NCBI GenBank assembly: GCA_039679385.1
Contig: JBDKVB010000068.1
Coordinates: 62,001-126,000, forward strand
DNA length: 64,000 nt
DNA from: Armatimonadia bacterium
GTDB lineage: Bacteria > Armatimonadota > Zipacnadia > Zipacnadales > JABUFB01
Direction: 5' to 3'
This document shows, in pieces, positions 1 through 9,109 of the stretch. Position numbers and translations under genes: made by a program. The notes below the pieces were generated by a model. It saw nothing but the letters and a program-made list of their open reading frames with translations, was not told the origin of the DNA and made no database searches. Within the stretch, counting starts at the first letter, position 1, and each line of letters begins with the position of its first letter.

Positions 1-1064
1 CTGCGCAGAGGGGACATCGACCAGGTAACGGAGGTCAGGTCGTCCTTCACTGGCACAAGGATCGTCTGGAAGCTCTCGGCCTCATTGCGCGCTGCGGCCA
101 ACTCGAAGTGGTCGGTGTAGGGAGACTCCAGGCGGCGGGACTCCAGGAAGACCTTGCGCATGGAGGTCTCGGCGGCCAGGAGGAAGTCGACGTCCTTACC
201 CTTCATGGCGACGGCCGCCTTCAGACGCCAGAGGAGGGCGTCGGACTGGTCCAGCTCAGTCTCCAGGCGCTGCAGACGTCCGCGGGTGGAGAGGAGTTCC
301 TCCTCGGTGGTCGGTGGGGCGGTGCTCAGGCGGCTGACGAGTTCCTGCAGTTGGTGCTTGAGCGTGGCGGAGTGGCGTGCCTGGCGTCGCAAGTCTACAG
401 GGAGACGATCGGCACCGTCCGCCAGGAGCGCGGTCACCTGGGTGGCGTTGGTCTCTGCGCGCTTCAGGAGGGCCTTCGCAGGCGTCTCGAGGTCGGGGCT
501 CAGGCTGACGTTGTCCAGATAGACAGTGGAGGTTTGAGCCGGTCTGGTGAGATAGAAGTGAATCTCACTGAGCTTCTTCAGCTCGATCGACTGGCCGATG
601 GTCTGCAGGGGCGTCGCACAGGCGGTGAGCACGTGAGGTGCCAGGGCGAAGGTCGCGCTGAAGCGATGGCCCGCGGTGTCCCGCAGCTGGAGGTTCACAG
701 AGGCCGGGACAGCCTGAGGGTTGTAGGCATCGAAGCGGAAGGTGCCATACTTGGTGAGGAAGTCAAAGGTGGCAGCACTCTCGGTGGGGAGCCAGCCGGT
801 CTGACGTGTGGCAACGATGGCGGGCCACTCCTCCTTGCCCGGAGCGTACTTCATGAAGGTCACGGCCGCACTGGCCTGACCGTGGGATGCCCAGGCGGTG
901 TTGAGCGCCAGCGCGGTCTCGGTCCTGACTTGCCAGGTCTTGAGGTCCTCGGGACGCTCGAAGTCAAAGAGCAGCACCGATCCCGCCTGTGGCGTTGCCG
1001 GCTGCGCTGACAGCGGCAGGCACAGTCCGAGAAGCAGTACGGTCCAGGTCATACGTCGTAGCAT
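1..1064 (-). CDS. secreted GH123/DUF4091-like protein, 3' end outside window
   Basis: About 354 residues are visible; the gene reads off the left edge. The start is an ATG at 1062-1064 with a GGAG about 8 bases upstream. Residues 1-21 form a signal peptide (MLRRMTWTVLLLGLCLPLSA). Residues about 25-175 look like a beta-sandwich of lectin/CBM type (begins LLFDFERPEDLKTWQ). Residues about 180-300 are helical and charged, probably coiled coil. The last visible part, beginning FELAAARNEAESFQ, is the typical entry to the N-terminal beta-sandwich of GH123/DUF4091 proteins, so a TIM barrel should follow outside the window. The family relation is inferred from this motif only. It is divergent from the exo-rhamnogalacturonan-lyase-like gene and may share a polysaccharide-related role. 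Confidence 0.72.
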   Translation of the reverse strand, partial: MLRRMTWTVLLLGLCLPLSAQPATPQAGSVLLFDFERPEDLKTWQVRTETALALNTAWASHGQASAAVTFMKYAPGKEEWPAIVATRQTGWLPTESAATFDFLTKYGTFRFDAYNPQAVPASVNLQLRDTAGHRFSATFALAPHVLTACATPLQTIGQSIELKKLSEIHFYLTRPAQTSTVYLDNVSLSPDLETPAKALLKRAETNATQVTALLADGADRLPVDLRRQARHSATLKHQLQELVSRLSTAPPTTEEELLSTRGRLQRLETELDQSDALLWRLKAAVAMKGKDVDFLLAAETSMRKVFLESRRLESPYTDHFELAAARNEAESFQTILVPVKDDLTSVTWSMSPLR

Positions 1065-1281
1065 GTCATCTCCATCCTTAGTCCAGGGAATGAAAGACAC
1101 AAAAGCGAGTGGGTGGCTCCGCGGCCGACGCCTCAGCGATGTACGAGAAGGCGACCGCGGTCACCCGAAGGATAGTTTGTGGTTCGTCCTGCGGCCTCCT
1201 GCCTCCTCCATGCAGGTGTTGCCTGGACTGCGCGAGAAGGGGCAGACACAGTTCACCCGACCACGGAGGTGGCCCGTCCCC
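1065..1281. other. divergent intergenic region
   Basis: This 217-base spacer lies between two divergently transcribed secreted-protein genes and must hold both promoters. I see no convincing -35/-10 pair and no strong dyad. Only the ribosome-binding sites at either end (GGAG on the minus strand near 1072, GGAGGT on the plus strand near 1265-1270) are clear. Confidence 0.4.
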
Positions 1282-4200
1282 ATGCGTCACTGCTTTGTGC
1301 TCTCCGCTCTGGTTCTGGTTATGCTGCCGCTGTTCCCCGCTTGCGCCCAGGATGCCGATGGTGACGGTCTTGATGCCCAGACCGAGGAGGTTCTGGGCAC
1401 GGACCCCAACTTCGCCGAGACCCTTGACGTGATCGCCACGGACAAGACGAAGGAACAGGGCGACCGAGTGGGCGTCGACAACTACGCTCCCGGTCTGGAT
1501 GTCACGGCGGTGGCTCTGGGCAACGTGGCGGGGAACCGCTGGCTTTGGCGCATAGACTTCGCCCAGCCTGTGCTGACCTCGAACCTGGGCCTGATCGTGT
1601 ACCTCCAGGCCGACAACGACGAGAAGACCGGCCGCAAGGACGCCCGGGGGATTGACTACATGCTTGGGTGGCGTGGCGGCAGCGCTTCGGTGCGATGCTT
1701 TGCGGCCGACGGTAAGGAGACGCCTCGCACCGCACAGGCAGCAGTCGTCGGCAACCACCTGTATCTGTGCGCCGACCTCGACCTGATGCAAAGCGAGGGC
1801 AAGACCCTCGGCTCGGCCTGGGTGCTGGTCGAGACGCTGCGGCCGTACCTGAGGGTGGACAGCGTCGATACTTTCCAATTCACCGCGCAGCGCCAATCTG
1901 ATCGGCAGAAGGTGAAGAGGGTGCAGGACGCGATGGCCAACGAGAACTTCGCGGTGACTTGGGGCCTGGACCTCATGCGGGCGCTGCCGGAGGACCGGCG
2001 GAACGTCCGGCTCCCGATCGACCAGTGTCGCATGCACGGCTTCAAGTTCGACGACATGAACGAGTACCACATGCCCAGTGCTCGAGTCATGGAGGGCGGC
2101 CCCTATACGGTGGAGGCAACGGTGCCCGCTGAAGGCCGCTACTACCCAGCCTTCATCGCTTACGACTGCGGCGGGCGTCAAGTCTACACGCTCTCGGTCA
2201 ACGGGAAGCGTCAGGGCGTCGCCGTGGCCTCGGCGGACAACAACCGGCAGGCCCTCTTCGTGCTGGCCCAGCCGCTCCAACTCGCGAAGGGTGACACGGT
2301 GTGCGTCGAGTTGGCCAGTGCTGAAGGCTCACCGCGCATGGAGGACCTGTGGCTACTGGGGACCATGCCGGAGATACGCAAGCTCCCGCGGGAGATCCGG
2401 TACCTCAAGGGCGAGTCGGTCGCAGGGATGCTGACCAGTGCTGTCGGGCTGTCCGGAGTGGCAGGCGCACCGACCTGGCAGGGACGGATCACCTTTGTGA
2501 CCACCTGGCCAGCACAGGCGAAAGTCGAGTATGGGATGACGGAGCAGTACGGGCAGGTTCTCGAGGAGACGCAGCCCGTGAGCAACCACCGGTTCTGGCT
2601 CCGGCCACTAGCAGAGCCAAGGGCTCGGGTCTTCTACCGGGTGAGTGCGACGACCCCGGAAGGTGGAGAAGTGGTGGCGAAGGGTGTGCTGGAGCCTCAG
2701 ACGCCGACGACTGAGCTTCTGGCCAAGGCTCCGGCTCGAGGGCGGGTTCCGCTCACAGTGCGGAACGAGCACCCAGTGGCTGTGAAGGCGTGGCCGGTGA
2801 CTCAGGGCATCCCCTTCGCTCAGGGCCAGCTTACCGGCGCGGAGTTCTTGCGGCTGGTTGACGGGAGCGGACGCGAAGTGCCGCTGGCTGCGGAGGCCCG
2901 AGCGTGGTGGCCTGACGGCTCGGTGAAGTGGGTGCTGCTCGACTTCCAGACGGACCTGCCGGCGCAGGGAGGGGCTGACTTCTCCTTGGAGTACGGGACC
3001 TCCGTGCGGCGGAGTGCACCGGCGCGGGCGGTCGCCCTGCGGGATACCGAGGCGGCACTCATGATCGACGCGGGACTGCTGCAGGTTGAGCTGCGCAAGG
3101 ACGGCGCCGGGTTCCCGGGTCGCGTCTGGCTGGACAAGAACCGTGACGGGCGCTTCACGCCAGAAGAGCTGGTGCTCGACGGCGGCAGGGGCCAGGTGAC
3201 CATGGCCGACAAGACGGCCACGGTCTCGGCGAATCCGTCCATACAGGTGCTCAGCCGCAATGCCCTGCATGTCGTGGTGCGGGTGAGTAGCAACGCTGAG
3301 TTTGCCGAGGACAAGGCGACGCTGAACGGGTCCTACGACTTACATGTGTACCTGAACCAACCCTTCCTGCGGGTGCTGCACACCTGGACGAATACGAACA
3401 CAGCCAGCGAGTGGACGCAGCTACAGTCCTGGGACCTGGTGAGCCCGGCTGCGGTCGGAACTGGTGCGCAGGTGGCGGCCGGTGGGATGGACGGCGCACT
3501 GGCGGTCTCCGCAGGCCCCGTCCTCCTGGATCAGCCCTTCGACAACGCCTTCGCGGTGACCCAGCAGGGACGCGCGGTCACCAGGGGTGAGAAGGCTGAG
3601 GGTTGGCTCGACCTGTCAGGGTCTGACGGGGGAGTCACGGTCGCCCTGCGGGACTTCTGGCAGCTCTATCCGAAGCGTCTGACTGCGGGCACCGACGGCG
3701 ACGGACGGCCGACGATCACCGTGGGTGTGATGCCTCGCTTTGCGCCGGAAACGTACCGAATCTCGAAGGAGGGAGAGCTGGAGGACAAGCTCTTCTACTA
3801 CCTCAAGGATGACGTGTACCGGCTGCGGCAGGGAGTGGGGAAGAGGGATGAGCTGCTGTACTACCTGCGCGGCGCCGGCGAGAGTCGCGATCAGGCGGTA
3901 GCCGTCGCAACGGTCTTTCAGCGGCCGCCTCTGGCAGTTGCGCCGAAGGAGTGGTACTGCGACTCGAAGGCCTTCACCGATGTGCTACCCTCCAGCCCCG
4001 AGCTGGGTGGCGTGTACCGGATGTACGAGGACCAGGTCGCCAAAGCTCTGGAGGGGTACCTCAAGAATCGGCGGGACGGCCGCGAGTACGGCATGCTCAA
4101 CTTCGGCGACTGGTGGGGCGAGCGCGGGCGAAACTGGGGCAACATCGAGTACGACACCCAGCACGGGTTCTACCTGCAGTTCATCCGGAGCGGCGATCCG

Positions 4201-6312
4201 GACTTCTTCTACGTGGGCGAGGAAGCCTGCCGCCACAACATGGATGTGGATGTGGTGCGATCGCACTCGGACCCCGGACGCGTCGGGTGCGTGTACGCCC
4301 ACTGCATCGGCCACACAGGCGGGTACTACGACCACTCGATCGGAGGCTTGGCGACGCCCTCGGGCGGGTTCAGTGTGAGCCACACCTGGGTGGAAGGCTA
4401 CCTCGATGACTACTTCCTGACGGGCGACCTGCGCGGGCTCGAGACGGCGCAGATGGTCGCTGATCATTACGATTCGTACTACACGCGCGTGTATGACTAC
4501 GACAACGGACGCACCTCGGGCTGGCACCTGATCCTGACGCTGGCGATGTACCGGGCCACGGGCGACCCGTACTACCTGAACGCCGCCCACATCGTGACCC
4601 AGCGTGTGAAGGAGCGCGAGATGCCCGAGGGTGGCTGGGCGCGCCAGATGATGCCCGGCCACTGCTACTGCACGCCGCGGCACCGTGGCGAGGCCGCCTT
4701 CATGGTCGGGGTCCTGCTGACCGGCCTCAAGGACTACCACAAGATCACGGGCGACCGGGCGACCGGCGACATGATCGTCAGAGGGTCTCGCAACATCATC
4801 AAGGAGACGTGGGTGCCGGAGCAGAACGCCATGCGGTACACCTCGTGTCCACAGACCAGCCCCTCGGCAGGGCTGTCGACGCTGATCACAGAGGGCATCC
4901 TGTACGGTTACGGTCTGTCGGACGATCCGCAGTTGGGCGAGGTCGCTCTCGGCGGCACGCTTCAGGGGCTGCTGTCGATGGGCGGGATGGGGAAGAGCTT
5001 CAGCCAACAGATTCGCGTGAGCCCGCATTTCCTGCATCAACTGTGGCAACTGCGACTCACGGAGACGGCCGTGGAGATTCCCGCAGCGCCGGCGAAGGTG
5101 ACTGCGCTCATCAGCAACCGCGACGGGAAGGGATTCGAGCTTCTCCTGCGTCCGTGGGGTAGGGACGGACACTGCAAGGCCCGAGTTCTGGGGCCTGAGG
5201 GTGTGCCGGTGGCTGAGGCTGAGGCCGACGCAGCCAGCCCGGCGACGACGGTGAAGCTGCCGACGGCTCTGCCGGCCGGAGTGTACACCCTGGAGCTTGC
5301 AGGCAGCGGCACCTGGGGCCTTGACACGTACCTGACACCGGTGGTGCTGAAGGCGGACGGACCGCTATCACTGCCGCGACGCCCCCTTGCGGCGACCTAC
5401 TTTGTGTCCCGCGCGGGTGAAGGCACAGGTCCGCTCGACGCCTCCGCGAAGCCGGCTGGGGATTTGTACGTCGCGCCGCTGGAGCATGCGCGGAACCTGC
5501 TGGCCCTGGACAGCCGCCTTACGGACGGCAAGGCGCTCTCACTGACGGCGCCCTACGCGCCGCTGGTCGCACTGTGGTCGCAGTTCTGGTTCAGTCCGGA
5601 GGAGCCGGTGGCGCGTCCCGCAGTGCAAGGACTCGTGCCGGGTGGCGGGAACAAGATGCAACTCGATGCCACTGCCAGCACCGCTGCGCGTCCTCTGAGA
5701 GCGCTGTGGTCGGTGGACGGGGAGAAGGTCGGCGAAGGGATGACCCTCTCGCTGACAACCCCGACGGAGGGTGACCACCTGGCGAAGCTGGAAGTGCGGG
5801 ATGAGCGCGGGCTGTCTGCGACGGCGACGCTGCCGATTCGGGTTCCGCCCAAGTGGGTGCTCGACCTTGCGCCGGAGGACGTCGTGATCGTTGAGGCGGA
5901 GAGCTTCAGCGGCCAGACCGGCGGCCAGGTCGAGATCACCCAGCGCGTGGGCGGTGTGGGGAAGATCATCACAAAGTGGGAGGCCGTGTTGGGCCACGCC
6001 TTGACCTGGGAGGTGCAGGTGCCACAGGAGGGCACGTACGCCGTGGCCCTGAGGTACAGCTCGGGGAGCCAGAACACGGTGCGGGAGCTGAAGATCGACG
6101 GGAAGCACCCCGACCCAATCTTCGCGCGGATCGCCCTGCCCCACACTGGAGGGTACTCGACGGACCAGAGCAACTGGCGGTACCTGCGGGTTGAAGGCGC
6201 AGACGGCAAACCGGCCCCGGTCAGGCTGACACGGGGCCGGCATCAACTGTCTATGACGAACCTAACAGGCGGTTGCGCGCTGGATCAGATCCTGCTGGTG
6301 CGCCTCCAGTAG
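1282..6312 (+). CDS. giant secreted PcRGLX/YetA-like exo-rhamnogalacturonan lyase family protein
   Basis: 1676 residues. The open frame extends upstream to 898, but the ATG at 1282 follows GGAGGT and starts a signal peptide (MRHCFVLSALVLVMLPLF). Next comes a calcium-binding thrombospondin-3-like stretch (DADGDGLDAQTEEVLGTDP, residues about 23-41). Residues about 50-480 are beta-rich modules without clear identity. Residues about 492-720 match the N-terminal RIFT barrel of the PcRGLX/YetA family (VTQGIPFAQGQL; WWPDGSVKWVLLDF). Residues about 880-1260 are the alpha/alpha barrel (FGDWWGERGRNWGN, HIGHTGGYYDHS-like His-rich part, HYCTPRHRGE-like region). A PKD/Ig-like module (about 1430-1525) and a CBM6/35-like module (about 1532-1676, begins VIVEAESFSGQTGG) end it. 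It likely removes disaccharides from rhamnogalacturonan or a related acidic glycan outside the cell. Substrate is inference; YetA relatives are often half this length. Confidence 0.8.
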   Translation: MRHCFVLSALVLVMLPLFPACAQDADGDGLDAQTEEVLGTDPNFAETLDVIATDKTKEQGDRVGVDNYAPGLDVTAVALGNVAGNRWLWRIDFAQPVLTSNLGLIVYLQADNDEKTGRKDARGIDYMLGWRGGSASVRCFAADGKETPRTAQAAVVGNHLYLCADLDLMQSEGKTLGSAWVLVETLRPYLRVDSVDTFQFTAQRQSDRQKVKRVQDAMANENFAVTWGLDLMRALPEDRRNVRLPIDQCRMHGFKFDDMNEYHMPSARVMEGGPYTVEATVPAEGRYYPAFIAYDCGGRQVYTLSVNGKRQGVAVASADNNRQALFVLAQPLQLAKGDTVCVELASAEGSPRMEDLWLLGTMPEIRKLPREIRYLKGESVAGMLTSAVGLSGVAGAPTWQGRITFVTTWPAQAKVEYGMTEQYGQVLEETQPVSNHRFWLRPLAEPRARVFYRVSATTPEGGEVVAKGVLEPQTPTTELLAKAPARGRVPLTVRNEHPVAVKAWPVTQGIPFAQGQLTGAEFLRLVDGSGREVPLAAEARAWWPDGSVKWVLLDFQTDLPAQGGADFSLEYGTSVRRSAPARAVALRDTEAALMIDAGLLQVELRKDGAGFPGRVWLDKNRDGRFTPEELVLDGGRGQVTMADKTATVSANPSIQVLSRNALHVVVRVSSNAEFAEDKATLNGSYDLHVYLNQPFLRVLHTWTNTNTASEWTQLQSWDLVSPAAVGTGAQVAAGGMDGALAVSAGPVLLDQPFDNAFAVTQQGRAVTRGEKAEGWLDLSGSDGGVTVALRDFWQLYPKRLTAGTDGDGRPTITVGVMPRFAPETYRISKEGELEDKLFYYLKDDVYRLRQGVGKRDELLYYLRGAGESRDQAVAVATVFQRPPLAVAPKEWYCDSKAFTDVLPSSPELGGVYRMYEDQVAKALEGYLKNRRDGREYGMLNFGDWWGERGRNWGNIEYDTQHGFYLQFIRSGDPDFFYVGEEACRHNMDVDVVRSHSDPGRVGCVYAHCIGHTGGYYDHSIGGLATPSGGFSVSHTWVEGYLDDYFLTGDLRGLETAQMVADHYDSYYTRVYDYDNGRTSGWHLILTLAMYRATGDPYYLNAAHIVTQRVKEREMPEGGWARQMMPGHCYCTPRHRGEAAFMVGVLLTGLKDYHKITGDRATGDMIVRGSRNIIKETWVPEQNAMRYTSCPQTSPSAGLSTLITEGILYGYGLSDDPQLGEVALGGTLQGLLSMGGMGKSFSQQIRVSPHFLHQLWQLRLTETAVEIPAAPAKVTALISNRDGKGFELLLRPWGRDGHCKARVLGPEGVPVAEAEADAASPATTVKLPTALPAGVYTLELAGSGTWGLDTYLTPVVLKADGPLSLPRRPLAATYFVSRAGEGTGPLDASAKPAGDLYVAPLEHARNLLALDSRLTDGKALSLTAPYAPLVALWSQFWFSPEEPVARPAVQGLVPGGGNKMQLDATASTAARPLRALWSVDGEKVGEGMTLSLTTPTEGDHLAKLEVRDERGLSATATLPIRVPPKWVLDLAPEDVVIVEAESFSGQTGGQVEITQRVGGVGKIITKWEAVLGHALTWEVQVPQEGTYAVALRYSSGSQNTVRELKIDGKHPDPIFARIALPHTGGYSTDQSNWRYLRVEGADGKPAPVRLTRGRHQLSMTNLTGGCALDQILLVRLQ

Positions 6313-6318
6313 TCGCGA

Positions 6319-8268
6319 TCACTCGGCCGCGCCGCGCTCTATGACGTACACCCGCTCGCCATGCATGAAGGCACCACTGGCCTCTGTGGGGACTTCCTCG
6401 CCGGTGATGACATCATAGGCTCGTTCGCCCTCCGCCAGTTGCACGGAGTAGTCGGAGAAGGGCCAGTAGACCTTGCGCAGTCCATCGGCGGAGGTCCAGC
6501 ATACGCCGGTGCAGGTCCACGGGTCCTGCTCCGAGCGCAGCAGCGTGCGCTGCACCATGTCGGCTCGCACGCGGCGGAAGGCCTGATTCGCGTAGGCAAC
6601 GCGAGTGAGCTGCTCGGGGTGATCGGCGAGGGCCGTTCCGACGTACTCGGGCTCCGCGTCGTGCAGGGCCACGATGGGCGTCGAGCCGTTTGCCAGCAGG
6701 CGGTAGTACCAGTTGGTCTCTGTGGGCCGCAGGTGGTAGTAGAAGCCTGCGGTCTTGTAGCAGGTGTAGCCTCCCTCGGCCAGTTGCCCTTCCGTCGGAC
6801 TGTCGATGGCGACGGGTGATTCGCCCTCCACGTAGACACTCTCGAAGCCCACGGTGTCGAGGAGTTCCTTGACGCGGCGGAAGGCCGGGATGAGGTTGAA
6901 GCCCGGCTGACTGGGTGCTGCGCAGTTCACGACCGAGGCCACCGGCGCGAAGGAGTCCAGCCAGACACTGGCAACGCCCAAGTCGTGCAGCCGCTGGAAG
7001 GCTTCCTGAGACCGCAGGTAGTAGTCGGTGTTGAGGTCCAGCCAGGCGAGACTGCCGGCGCCGCAGGTGTAGTAGCTGCCGTCGGTGCGACGGGCAAACC
7101 ACTCCGGGTTTGTGTCCCAGTAGGGCGAGGCCGTGGATAGCTGCCCGGTCGGCACCCACAGACAGAGCTTGAGGTCACGGGCATCGGCGGCGTCGCAGAG
7201 CTTGCGTATCGCCTGCTCGCCGCCACCATAGGGCGAGAAGTCGAAGCCCAGCAGGGCCAGGTCGGGCCTGGCGGACTTGCGCTGTGCCCCGGCATTGTCC
7301 CACACGCAGCCCTGCCACAAGCGCTCGAAGCCAAGCTCGGCAACCTCATCGAGCATGGCAATCACGTTGTCATAGTTGGTTGCGGCGCACTGCGATAGGA
7401 AACCATCGGCCGGTCGGACGCAGAGACGTCGGGTCGACTCTGCAGGGATACCAAAATGATCGCGGACCTTGCGGACGAAGAACTCGTAGCAGCGCGTGTA
7501 CTCATCCTCGAACTGCAGCCCGGCCAGGTTGTCCTGCTTGCACAGAAGCACGTAGCGCCAGGGCGTGCGCACTGTGGTGCCGGGGACTACGTTCACCTCA
7601 TCCGTGAGCTGCAGGGGCGCATTGCCCGCACGTTTGCTCAGTGAGGTGAAGATCAGCGGCGCCGCCTCATCGAAGTCATAGGCGACGACCAGGCTCCCGG
7701 CCTTGCCGCCCTGGAAGTAGAAGCAGGGCGTGCGGAGGAATTCCGGGGAACGTCGCAGGCTCAGCGGCTCTGCACTCGTCTGCTGGTGGGGTGGAACCAG
7801 GTACAGCCGGTCTGACCGGCCGCCCAACTCCCAATGCGTGCGGTCGATGAGACGCGTGACGACCTCACGGTCGCTGCGGAGGATGTACTGGTAGGCGAAG
7901 CCCACATACCACTTGCCGCCAAGGGCAAGCTCCTCGGGCCGGATCACCAGCCGGAGGTCACCGCTGGTCTGTCCGCCCTGGCCCTCAAGATGACAGACAA
8001 CGGCACAACGGGCGCCCTGATCGACGCTGTCCAGCACGACCCGTGTCGCCGTGAAGCCGGTCTCTGTCTCGATCGTGGGCAACATCGGTGGCCGTGCAAG
8101 GCACACGGGCACGCCGCCGATACTGACTGCGCCGAGGCCCAGGAAGCCGCCTCGGGTGTCGCGGACCAGTTCGATGCTTGTCTCGTTGGGCAAGAGCAGC
8201 CTGTCCTGCGCCCAGCAGCCGGCGGCGAGCAGGACGAGAAGGCTCGCCACGAGACCCGGTCTGATCAA
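6319..8268 (-). CDS. secreted alpha-galactosidase-like (GH36/GH27-type) TIM-barrel glycosidase
   Basis: 649 residues starting at TTG (8266-8268). This start is supported by a near-perfect AAGGAGGTGATG Shine-Dalgarno with 8 bases to the TTG; the nearby ATG at 8275 is out of frame. Residues 1-20 are a signal peptide ending WAQ. Residues about 25-260 form a beta-sandwich of the kind preceding GH36/GH31 barrels. Residues about 280-500 are a TIM barrel (LDEVAELGFERLWQG, LKLCLWVPTGQL, GVASVWLDSFAP, the last with a candidate catalytic Asp). A short beta C-terminus follows. It ends 6 bases from the convergent rhamnogalacturonan-lyase-like gene, suggesting a shared pectin-like substrate. The exact GH family and substrate are not resolved; GH101 or an uncharacterised clan member is possible. 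Confidence 0.66.
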   Translation of the reverse strand: MIRPGLVASLLVLLAAGCWAQDRLLLPNETSIELVRDTRGGFLGLGAVSIGGVPVCLARPPMLPTIETETGFTATRVVLDSVDQGARCAVVCHLEGQGGQTSGDLRLVIRPEELALGGKWYVGFAYQYILRSDREVVTRLIDRTHWELGGRSDRLYLVPPHQQTSAEPLSLRRSPEFLRTPCFYFQGGKAGSLVVAYDFDEAAPLIFTSLSKRAGNAPLQLTDEVNVVPGTTVRTPWRYVLLCKQDNLAGLQFEDEYTRCYEFFVRKVRDHFGIPAESTRRLCVRPADGFLSQCAATNYDNVIAMLDEVAELGFERLWQGCVWDNAGAQRKSARPDLALLGFDFSPYGGGEQAIRKLCDAADARDLKLCLWVPTGQLSTASPYWDTNPEWFARRTDGSYYTCGAGSLAWLDLNTDYYLRSQEAFQRLHDLGVASVWLDSFAPVASVVNCAAPSQPGFNLIPAFRRVKELLDTVGFESVYVEGESPVAIDSPTEGQLAEGGYTCYKTAGFYYHLRPTETNWYYRLLANGSTPIVALHDAEPEYVGTALADHPEQLTRVAYANQAFRRVRADMVQRTLLRSEQDPWTCTGVCWTSADGLRKVYWPFSDYSVQLAEGERAYDVITGEEVPTEASGAFMHGERVYVIERGAAE

Positions 8269-8535
8269 GGCCCATCACCTCCTTCATCTGGGGGTGAGAC
8301 GGATCGGCTCAAGAGCTGCCACGCACTCAGACAGGTAACACCGCTCTCGCGCACACAGATGCGATGTGCCCAGTGTAGGTTGGCCGTCACAGGGCCCGCT
8401 TCCTCCTTGGAAGGGAGGAGTCGACGCTTGGATTGCGAAGATAGCAGCGCTCCGGCGTCAGGGCGCTCTGCCGCCTGGCGTGCAGTCACGCATCCAACTC
8501 GAAGCCGAACTCGCTCACAAGCTGGAGGACAGCCA
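8269..8535. other. intergenic region between divergent genes
   Basis: The 267-base spacer separates the TTG-started glycosidase (minus) from the acetyltransferase (plus). Apart from the strong minus-strand Shine-Dalgarno at 8277-8285 and the GGAGG at 8524-8528, I find no palindrome, terminator or small gene with coding character. Confidence 0.4.
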
Positions 8536-9063
8536 GTGAACATCCTGATGACGCGTCCGAATCTGTGCGACCTGCCGCCCGTCATTATACCCGAAGGATA
8601 CAAGCTTGTTACAGCCTGCGAGATAGAGAATCTTCCGGCTGTCTGGTCGCGGGCAATCAACGAGGCCTTTGGCGATCAGAACTGGACGGAAGAGTACGTC
8701 CTGCAAGAGTTCATCACCCGGGAGCAGTTCGACCCCGCAGGCGCGTTCTTTATCTTGTACGAGGGTCAGCCGGTTGCGATGGCCTTCAAGTGGCGCGATA
8801 CACCTGAGGAGAGGGTCACGGGACGCGTCCACTATGTAGCGACCGTTGGAGACCATCGGGGCAAGGGTCTCGGAAGAGCAGTGGTGGTGACCGTTCTGCA
8901 CTCCATGCGCGAGCATGGCCTGAGCCGGGCTGTTCTGACGACGCAGCCGTACCGCCTCCCCGCCATTCGCCTGTACATGTCCCTGGGCTTCGAGCCGACG
9001 CCGCGGAACGAAGAGGAGCAGGCGGCCTGGCAGGAAGTGGGCGAGAAACTGCAAGCGAGGTAG
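8536..9063 (+). CDS. GNAT family N-acetyltransferase
   Basis: 175 residues. The start is GTG at 8536 with GGAGG seven bases upstream; an in-frame ATG at 8548 is the alternative and lacks a site. The acetyl-CoA binding motif is plain: YVATVGDHRGKGLGRAVV contains the R/Q-x-x-G-x-G/A core (HRGKGLG), followed by the helix LHSMREHGLSRAVLTTQ and the late-GNAT element AIRLYMSLGFEPTPR. Acceptor substrate is unknown. The reading frame is open upstream back to 7834, but that part is antisense to the glycosidase and is not coding. It is followed 46 bases later by the C25 peptidase on the same strand, a possible two-gene unit. Confidence 0.82.
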   Translation: MNILMTRPNLCDLPPVIIPEGYKLVTACEIENLPAVWSRAINEAFGDQNWTEEYVLQEFITREQFDPAGAFFILYEGQPVAMAFKWRDTPEERVTGRVHYVATVGDHRGKGLGRAVVVTVLHSMREHGLSRAVLTTQPYRLPAIRLYMSLGFEPTPRNEEEQAAWQEVGEKLQAR

Positions 9064-9109
9064 GCGGTGTCTCCGGGCGCAGCCGGTGTCGCCCGAGGAG
9101 GGGAATCGA

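Noticed and set aside
108-1010. A 300-codon plus-strand frame at the left edge
   Set aside because: It is antisense to the signal-peptide-bearing minus-strand gene, has Gly/Gln/Leu-rich shadow composition and no ribosome-binding site.
898-1281. N-terminal 128 codons of the 1804-codon plus-strand frame
   Set aside because: It overlaps the divergent gene's start, and the ATG at 1282 has GGAGGT and a signal peptide.
3985-5172. A 395-codon minus-strand frame inside the rhamnogalacturonan-lyase-like gene
   Set aside because: His/Val/Arg-rich mirror-image composition without any family motif.
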